Origin: Siphonodentalium dalli
Taxonomy: Eukaryota; Mollusca; Scaphopoda; Gadilida; Siphonodentaliidae
DNA: 64,000 nucleotides
Reading direction: 5' to 3'
Assembly: GCA_032622095.1 (NCBI GenBank)
Contig: CP136066.1
Coordinates: forward strand, 4,055,784 to 4,119,783
In this document: one piece after another, positions 56,346 to 64,000 of the stretch
How the letters are laid out: every line of letters begins with the position of its first letter
Numbering within the stretch: the stretch's first letter is position 1
Notes under the pieces: model-generated
The model's input: only the letters and a program-made list of their open reading frames with translations
Databases searched by the model: none
Told to the model about the DNA's origin: nothing
Made by a program: the position numbers and the translations under genes

Positions 56346-56470
56346 TAATTACTTGCGCCAGTCTATGCTGGACCCAAGTAATGTGTTCGGTGCGGATCTC
56401 TGTTTATCTGTTTATCTGTTTATTTGTCTGTCCTTCCGCGAATATGTTACGTCATACCGGAAGTACAGAA
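56346..56470 (+). repeat. Interspersed hairpin repeat, copy 2
   Basis: Inverted relative to 6670-6795: hairpin ATTACTTGCGCCAG...CTGG..CAAGTAAT (56348-56382), then GTTCGGTGCGGATCT, then TGTTTATCTGTTTAT repeats, then TGTCCTTCCG. The B-box-like word is more decayed than in copy 1. Confidence 0.65.
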
Positions 56471-59400
56471 TGTAAAGAATGCACATCGCTAATATGAAAT
56501 GATTGCGCCAATTGTAATTTAAATCCACATTTATACTAAATTTGCATTGTTATCTGGTTTTATTTTGATAATAAATCGTTCATAAAAGAGCAATATTTAA
56601 ATATTTCTTTCTGGAAACCGATAAAGACGCCATGACGTCACAACGCACATCAGGACGTCACAAGCTACATGTGCGCGCAAAACACCAGACATGATTGCGT
56701 CGATGTCCAGACAGCTGATACTCATGTTATTACACGGGCAGACTAAACCGATATATATAGATATACCCTGCATGGAAAATAAAGGTGGGCAATAGCACTG
56801 CCCATTAGAAGCCTATTTTATGTAACTTGAAACACGGAAAATTAGTTGAGATCCAGTATAAAAGTAGCATGTTCAGATCGTTTCGTTTTTCCGCGTTTTG
56901 CATCTGTCGAAACGGAAAAACTCCATTTGTATTTTCACTAAAACACGCAACATTGCGAGATAAAACGACTTTGATTTACACGGTAAGAAGAAGAATAAAC
57001 TACATATATATCGATAAAGTTTTGGAACATGTATCAATAGAACTTGATAGCAGCTAATTTCGACTTGACATTTTGTTATTCAGGAAAATTTTATTTTTCA
57101 TGTACCAATTTTTCCTATTTTCGACGTTCGTCTAAAATTTAAACTACATCAAACTGCTTCACTGTAAATGATTTTGGGCTAATTATTTAACGTAACAGAT
57201 TAAAATAGGCACTTGCTTTATATGTATGCCAATTTTGTTTTAATTTTCCGGATTTTTAAGGTTTATTTTCTTAGGTTTAACTTGCCTAACTTTGTCAATT
57301 AAAAAAACAATGAACGAATCGCCTCTCATCATTCATCATCTGTATCAATGCAAAGCACAGATCAATAATACATTTTGCAAAGGAGTTTTCGATGAACGGC
57401 ATACAGGGGCATACAGGGGGTCAAATGTGGTATGTTGCAAGGCTGACGGAAGCCGACCACTTCTCCTCACACATATTTTTATACTACATTTCAAGCTCAA
57501 CTGAACAAAATAAAGTTTAAGCTATTGTCATCTGTTGTCATGGGTTGTTGTTCGTCTGTGCGTGCATCAATGATTGCTGTTGGCATACCCTATATGCCAC
57601 AAATCTCTCATTTAATTGTCAACAAACTTCATATGGATTCTTGGGGTGATAATTTTCCCCGAATTGTATCTTGGATTTCACATTTGATTCATCAGCACAC
57701 CCTGTACCATGTCCTGCCTTGGTCCTGTGACTCAGACTATGAATGGGGGGGGTCAAACTTTCTGTTTTGTGCTACCTTTGTCGTAGGTGACAAATCAACA
57801 TATCAAACATATCATTCTGCAACTATTTCCACTACTGTCTGTAAATGGATGCTCTTCATAATAGTACATGTATTTGTGTGAATTTAAGAAACTAATTTTA
57901 AATTATTCTGTTTACTTGTTCACTTATATTTAACTTTTTGTGTTGCCAATAAACAATGAAGAAAGTGACACTAATGATGATATACATGTAGCTCAAATTT
58001 AAGCGATGCTAGTAGAGTATATTGGTGGGTATTAAAAACCAATGTGAAGAAATTTTCCATCAACATCCTTTTTGTTTCTTTGATATAAATTAATCATCAT
58101 AACCAAGATAATTAGGACAACCCAACCAGGGACAACCGCCCCAAACTGTCACAACAACCTGCCTCAGTTATTCTATGTTTTACTTGGTTATATGTAAATA
58201 CGTGGATAAACATAATACATGTAAATAACTGTGATTATAGAGAACTGTGCTGTAAATGGCAACAAAGAATCATGAGATTAAAATAAGACTGATGAGGTGA
58301 TGTCAGGTTGATGTGCTGTGAATTTCTGATAAGATATTCACATGTTTATAAAATTGTGGGTTTCATGCAGGTTTGCAACTTCCAAGTCTCCCCTTCATTT
58401 AGGATAAATCCTAACCATCTGGTGGTCCGGCTCCAGACATATTCACAGGGCCTAGGAGAGAAATCAGGACATTCTGAATAGACCATTGATTCGGCCAGGT
58501 GTGAGAAAAGTTTGAAATCTGATCAAGAAAATCCCTAAATCCTAGAATCTGTAGACTGGCCTCACGCCTTCCTACAGCGTTGGAAAATTTCAAACCTCAT
58601 ACCCCTGTTACTTTGGAAATTTTCCAACTGATGACCATTTCAGCCCACAATTTTAACCAAATGTAGGAAAATATTGTGTTCTTAAATTAACAGTTTTTGA
58701 CTGACCACAAGGGACCAACCAGGACACAAGCCCAAAGGTTGGAAAATTTACTACTACATGTACAAAGTAGTACCGATACCTTTACTGGGAAAGTATTAAC
58801 ATGAGACAGGTTCATAATAAACTGTGCTTATTTTTATTTCAAACTGATGAAATAACAAATTAAACATATATTGTAGTAACATGGCATGTGTGTACAGTAC
58901 ATTTATATAGCTTATCGCAACACACAGAAGATAAGACAGACCAACAAGTCACAAAAATGCAGTGTATATTATGCAAATGGCATTATTTTTTTAAACAATA
59001 TCAATTTCAGAACATTGCTGCTCTCTGCAGATTTGTGTTAATTCTCCCTCGGAGTCCCTCCCCCCACATGTTTGTAAGTGTGTTAAGTGGTACCATACAA
59101 TACAGTGTATACAGGCTCCAGATAACCCAGATAAAGTTTTGGGGCAGGTTCGTTCAACTTAGGATAATCAGGTTAGTTGGCAATGAACCCTGCACATGTA
59201 TGCAGTTTAGTTTTCAGGTGATACAGGCTTTGTGATTTCTGGATAACAATTGTTTAGTGGCAGTTTAATGTCTCTGTTTGCCCAATAATAGCTCGATGAC
59301 AAGTATCAAACAATTTGTTGCCTTGAGCATGTCTTTGAATGGACTTAAACATTTTGGCAGAAAAAAAAATTTGACGTCAATTTTTCGAAAATTCAGAAAA

Positions 59401-59880
59401 AAATCACGTCACATAATTTTCATTTTTTCTCAATTGTTTATGCTTTAGGATCAATATACTACCACTTTATATCAAAATTTCCAGATTTTAGCAATTTTTT
59501 TAAAAAGGTGTGAAGATGCTAATAAAAGATGCGTGCGGAATCGTTTTTTTTTTTCGCATGAAAAATGACGTGTGAACAAATTTCTGGACAACATTGATTG
59601 GTGAACGAACAGTGATAGACCACCCATGCCTGTTCAATAATTGACTAACTTTGTCATGGAGATATCGCAGCGGTCATAATATTGTTGGTCCTGCATAACA
59701 GCCCGAACAATAGGCAGCCAATAGAAAGCTGAGTGTGACAACGAAACTGTGAATCAGACCCATTGTCGACAACCAAATTATTTCGCTTACAACGATTTTA
59801 ATTTTGTCACGCTCATTAGCACCTACATATAAAATACTGGTCTTCCTTAGTGGGACCCAGTATTGGTGCATGGCTATGAA
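56471..59880. other. Long non-coding stretch, nothing recognised
   Basis: 3.4 kb without a supported coding, RNA or repeat feature. Open frames of up to 118 codons (for example 57525-57881) lack domains and use non-ATG or poor-context starts. The final part may contain the 5' UTR of the LINE that follows. Confidence 0.5.
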
Positions 59881-59927
59881 CCTCGTATGACAACCTTGTT
59901 GAAAACCAGCATTCTCAGTCTATCAAC

Positions 59928-61892
59928 ATGGAACACGGGACTACTGTTATAGACGGAAAAACGTACACCGTTCTGAGCAACACCGCCTCAGCCAGTACTA
60001 ACATTGCTGCTAATCACAACACACAGGCAGTTACTGGAACTCCAAACCGACATGATACGCCACGCACAACTTCGAGTGTCGAGAAACCAACGTTGCCTCC
60101 AGATGAAAATGGGAATGCTAACATAGATCAGCTCATCAACCTGCCGAGAGAGACATTGATATCTAAACTCATCGAAGATGTGTCAGATCACGTAAATCTC
60201 GAATCGTTACGTCAAAGTGTATTCGTCAGAGCTAGGCAGCAGTGTTCTGACCTCTGGGGTTACAAACCCAAACCTCGTATGCCAACGAAAAAGGGTGGCA
60301 TTCCACTTGAGAAGAAACTCGCGAAGGACATATATGTGCTGGTCCATTTCATGCACGACGGAGCATTCGATGATATTAGTGACTCCATATTTAAATCAAA
60401 CCAACGCCATGACAGTGATCCGGCAGAGAATAGTCAAGTTCCAATCTCGACTTGTATCTGTGACTCAGTGTGCATTCAGGAGAAGCTAGCAGACGTGCTT
60501 ATCGACATCACACTTATCAAAGCAAACTCCGCAACAGAGAACTCTTCCATAAACAAAAGACTCTGTAGCTTGGAGTCGTCACTTGCAGCAGTCACAAGTG
60601 ATAAGAAGTCAGTGTTCGACACACTAAACTCACTGCAGAATTCTATTGAAAGCCTGATCGAAACATGTTCTTCTAACTCGACATCGATCAAGAAAGCTAC
60701 TGAAGCAAAAACAGCGTTAGATCTTGCCCAACAACGCATGCAAAGTGATAAATTAATGGGTATTGACAATCTTAAATCACAAGTGGAGCTATTAAAAGAT
60801 GACATTATAGCCAGTATTGCTGAACGAGAGCAAACGACAAAGTCTTTGAACAATACACGTGTGTCTCTGTAAAGTTTGTGTCAAATCAGACACTCTCAAC
60901 CAGAAAATGAACAACGTCTCTCAGAAATGTGCAAACACTGCATGCAAAACCAAAGACTACATTGATCTAATTGAGAAAACTATATGCTCAGTCTTCGAGA
61001 TATTCGTTGCAAACAGCATGGACAAATACAAAGAACTTACTGAGTTCGTGGAATCGCACATGAAATTTATCTCAAGTGGTTCTTTGTGAAATTCATGGTT
61101 AAAAGGTGATTCCATAGCGGTGGAACCACCGAATATGAAAGCGTCACCAACCTCGTCCGGCTCAGAAAATGCGTATGCACAATTTGATTCGTTAGATATG
61201 TGCAAGGAACAGGCGGTTAAAAGAACATGTCAATCATCGTCTACTCCCAAATCCAGGAATTCCTCTCCAACTCTCCGTACTGTGGGAACGGCACCGGTAT
61301 CAGTAAGATATGGGGAAACGACAGGACCTGAACATGTAACTAGCATTCAACCCGGGGCATCGAACTCCAATATCGACAATATAATTAATATATCCCCGCC
61401 AGCAAAATCGGCTGCAAACCTCCATGATGCGATAGAAACAGAATCATCTACCAACGAAGACCGATTCAACAGTGTGTCTGTGATCTTACATTCGGATTCA
61501 TCTGACTATCACAATTCACCCAGGCATACAACGAAGCACAACGACCCATACTTGAACTCCAGGAAAATAAATCAGTTGATGATAAACTGAACCCAGTGAT
61601 TCAGAACGATTATGTTGGTTTCATCGGTTGCCTTGTTATGAAATTGAAACGTGCGAGAAAGTTCTTTATTGGCAGGATATCACCAACTGTGACACAGGAG
61701 AAAATACACGCATACCTCACGGAGCGGGTCGTTGTCACAACCTTCGTAAAACGGTTTAATAGTAAAGTGCAAGGGACACAGTCAGCACGTATTATAATAC
61801 ACTCACACGACGTGGACAAATTACTAGCTGGTGGATTCTTACCTCATGGGGTCCGGCTCATGGACGCGCGATCCATTAGGCACGACGAATAA
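59928..61892 (+). pseudogene. LINE ORF1, frameshifted
   Basis: ATG 59928 opens a 314-codon frame. Homologous-looking coding continues in a second frame (60859-61590, with one TGA at 61087) and a third (from about 61515 to the TAA at 61892), so two indels and a stop have broken one ORF of about 650 codons. Features in order: low-complexity N-terminus; a basic segment (MPTKKGGIPLEKKLAKD); a long coiled-coil-like region (about codons 200-310); a Cys-rich patch (CLCKVC...CANTAC); a Ser-rich linker; a C-terminal RRM-like block (FFIGRISPTVTQEKI, then LPHGVRL). It ends 8 bp before ORF2. Such proteins package LINE RNA. It differs from the ORF1 at 14185. Confidence 0.72.
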
Positions 61893-61900
61893 CGGCTTCA

Positions 61901-64000
61901 ATGATGAGTGACCTTAACATACTGACTTGGAACGCTAGTGGTGCAATTAACAATACTACTTACCATTCGAAGTTAATCAACACGAAGAAGTTCGACGTAA
62001 TCGGTATATCAGAGCACTGGTTGGACATAGACAATATATACCACTTTGATTCCCTATGTGTTAATGACTATCTGCATGTATCTATACCTGGCAGACTGAT
62101 TGAAACAAAATCAGGAGGCTCCTTCACACGTGACGGAGTGGCACTGCTTCTACGCCGGAACCTTATAAAACATTGTATATACATCCAAATTGAGGAACAA
62201 CGCTTCATAGCTGTCCGAATCCGTATGACATCAAGCATACAACTAACCATAATACAGGTGTACCTTCCAAGCACTAATCATGACTATTATTATTTTAAAG
62301 ATTGCCTCCAATCGCTCGGAAACTATACACGAATGTACGCAGATGACAGTTTCGTATTAATCATCGGCGATTTTAATGCACACATCGGTGACTCCAGACA
62401 GAAAAACTATCATTCGGGTCACGCGGTCCGATCTAAACTTTTTACTAATCTTTTGGACAACATACAGGCATTTTCTACAACAACTTCGAATATGTGTTGT
62501 GGTGACAAGTTTTCCTTTTTCCCATTTCCTGGAGCCGGATCACCAACGCTGATAGATCATATCGTGATACCCACATCCATGACAGACGTCGTTCTAAGAT
62601 ATGAAATATTTGATGATAAACAATATAACACATCATGTCACGTTCCTGTGGCATGTTATCTTACATTTCCATAAATCCCTGCTCCTCCCACGACACACCA
62701 CACTCAAATACGCTTTAATTGGAAGCGTTTAGATGTCAACAAATTCCAACTGTTCTTGGACTCTAGATGTACATTTCTGAGCTCCTGTTTCATTTCCAGT
62801 AAATTAGAACTATCCAATATGTACCAAGACATAGTTGTCGCTTTGCTAAATGCTTCCGAGTTTGCGACCACACGGAGGCGACACGTTCATTATCTTAACC
62901 CGTACTGGAATGATGAACTCGAACTGCTTCACAAATATTATAATTCACGTCGACACATATGGATCCAGGATGGCAGGCCACATTTAGTTGAGTCAGAGTC
63001 CTATGTCAACTACAAAAATCCTGAATGTGACTTAAGTAAGTAATGCTTTATTCTCAGCCATTATAATACATGGTACATGTCGTCGTGCATTCTGATTTGC
63101 AGCACGTCAGCATGAGCAGAAAATTTACGACGATCTGGAACACCAGACAACAAACATACTTACTGGCTGGAGGGACTACTTTGAACAGTTGTACAGCGAA
63201 CCTACACACGATGAGCCAGCTTTCGAACAATATGTCATATCTACTGTCAACTCGTTTACCAATTCGGACAATGCAGATCTTTCATCTGTAGATTTGTGAG
63301 CACAAATATCACACAAGGACATCCGTTCTGTCGTGTGTGCGTTAAAAGTTAACAAGTCTGTAGGTGAAGATGATATATGAAACGAACATCTCATATACAG
63401 TCCAGACTCGGTCATACGTTTGTTGTGTGTTCTTTACAACGGCATCCTTAAATTTAAACACGTTCCACGAGAAATGAAAACGGGACTTATTGTCCCTTTG
63501 TATAAGGGGTCACCAAAAGAACCACACCTGCCTGACAGCTATCGTGCGATAACGCTCTTACCAGTTATCTACAAAGTTTTTGAAGCAGTCATTATGAACC
63601 GCGTGTGGAAAAGTCCTCTATGTGTCAATTTCCCAAGTGAGCAACAGAGCGGCTTCCAGAAGAATAACAGCTGCACGATGTCATCTTTCGTATTACAGGA
63701 AGCCGTGGCATATGCTTCTGACAAGGGTTCTCGCGCGTTTGTGTGTTTCCTGGACTCGGCGAAGGCTTTCGTTCGCGTCTGGCACACAGGCCTAATGTTG
63801 AAATTATATCAATTTGGAATTCGAGGTAAACCTCTTAGATTAATCAGCAACATACATAATGATTGCTGCAGCAAAATACTGTACAATGGCGGTGTGTCGG
63901 ATCCATTCCCTATCTCACAAGGAACGCGCCAAGGAGCTGTCAGTTCACCGTTCTTTTACTTGGTGTATGTGAATGACTTGCTCCTAAAACTAACTGCGGC
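61901..64000 (+). pseudogene. LINE ORF2 (endonuclease and reverse transcriptase), runs off the window
   Basis: Starts ATGATG 8 bp after ORF1. The AP-endonuclease is complete: LTWNASG, GISEHWL, QVYLPST, GDFNAHIG, LIDHIVIP, CHVPV (61901-62671). A TAA at 62672, a frameshift near 63045-63090, and TGA codons at 63093, 63297 and 63378 interrupt what was one frame through the linker (WRDYFEQLYSEP) into RT: VPLYKG, YRAITLLPVIYK, FLDSAKAFVRVWH, QGTRQGAVSSPF. The first catalytic Asp is kept, but KAFD has become KAFV. The YxDD box lies beyond 64000. It is a recent copy with few lesions. Confidence 0.85.

Noticed and set aside
56620-56690. TGACGTCA words (near 56325, 56635 and 24910) as a cAMP-response promoter
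   Set aside because: Isolated 8-mers with no nearby gene start or TATA; expected by chance in 64 kb.
57525-57881. 118-codon frame with Cys/Trp residues
   Set aside because: No domain, no homologous copy in the window, ordinary composition for unique non-coding DNA.
1-64000. CRISPR arrays, bacterial operons or rRNA genes
   Set aside because: No spacer-repeat architecture, Shine-Dalgarno-led gene strings or rRNA sequence; LINE, hAT, Helitron and receptor content is animal.

Overview
This window is animal nuclear DNA, most likely from a marine invertebrate. Among the ORFs, a complete-looking receptor gene is the only host-type coding region I recognise. The rest is dense, young transposon sequence: tandem Helitrons, APE-type non-LTR retrotransposons (LINEs), hAT, foldback and MITE-like elements. 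A lophotrochozoan (mollusc, brachiopod or annelid) would fit the receptor and the repeat mix, but the phylum is an inference.

Layout. 1-2067 and 7090-9750 are head-to-tail Helitron arrays. They share 5' ends of the type TC...TATATATTTT and 3' ends made of a GC hairpin followed by CTAG before a T. 2068-5260 is non-coding and carries five copies of one 14-bp motif. 5268-6022 holds two interleaved inverted repeats. 10574-12316 is an antisense LINE 3' half, followed by two Helitron ends with a duplicated flank (12317-13353). 13423-13618 (minus) is a possible orphan exon. 14185-15126 is an intact LINE ORF1. 16728-18513 is an LTR-like pair of 460-bp direct repeats with a 4-bp target duplication. 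22335-23834 is a LINE copy with a 5' inversion. 25885-26265 is a palindrome of palindromes. 29829-30557 is a short hAT element with an 8-bp target duplication and a decayed BED-finger exon. 33543-35787 is a tandem pair of 1.1-kb gag/ORF1-like units.

37057-38379 encodes a Cys-loop ligand-gated channel subunit that looks cation-selective and reads as one exon. Immediately downstream is a LINE (minus strand) split by the most striking object in the window: a 14,385-bp insertion (38855-53239) that is almost entirely one palindrome. It has two arms of about 7.18 kb that appear more than 99% identical, a 30-bp GC-rich loop (46032-46061), and a 6-bp target duplication GCTGTT on both sides. Removing the insertion and one duplication copy rejoins the LINE reading frame, so this is a real transposition-like insertion and not simply an assembly fold-back. 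The arms are built from several tandem repeat families around a single-copy core with two mirror-image outward-facing ORFs. I would call it a giant Foldback-type element of unknown superfamily.

53240-55146 is the 5' half of the split LINE (endonuclease, RT start, decayed 2A-like motif). 55147-59880 has small repeats and no recognisable gene. From 59928 to the window end a further, recently decayed LINE runs off the edge (ORF1, then endonuclease and reverse transcriptase). Apart from the receptor the sequences do not form a pathway: the window is a transposon nest next to a receptor gene.
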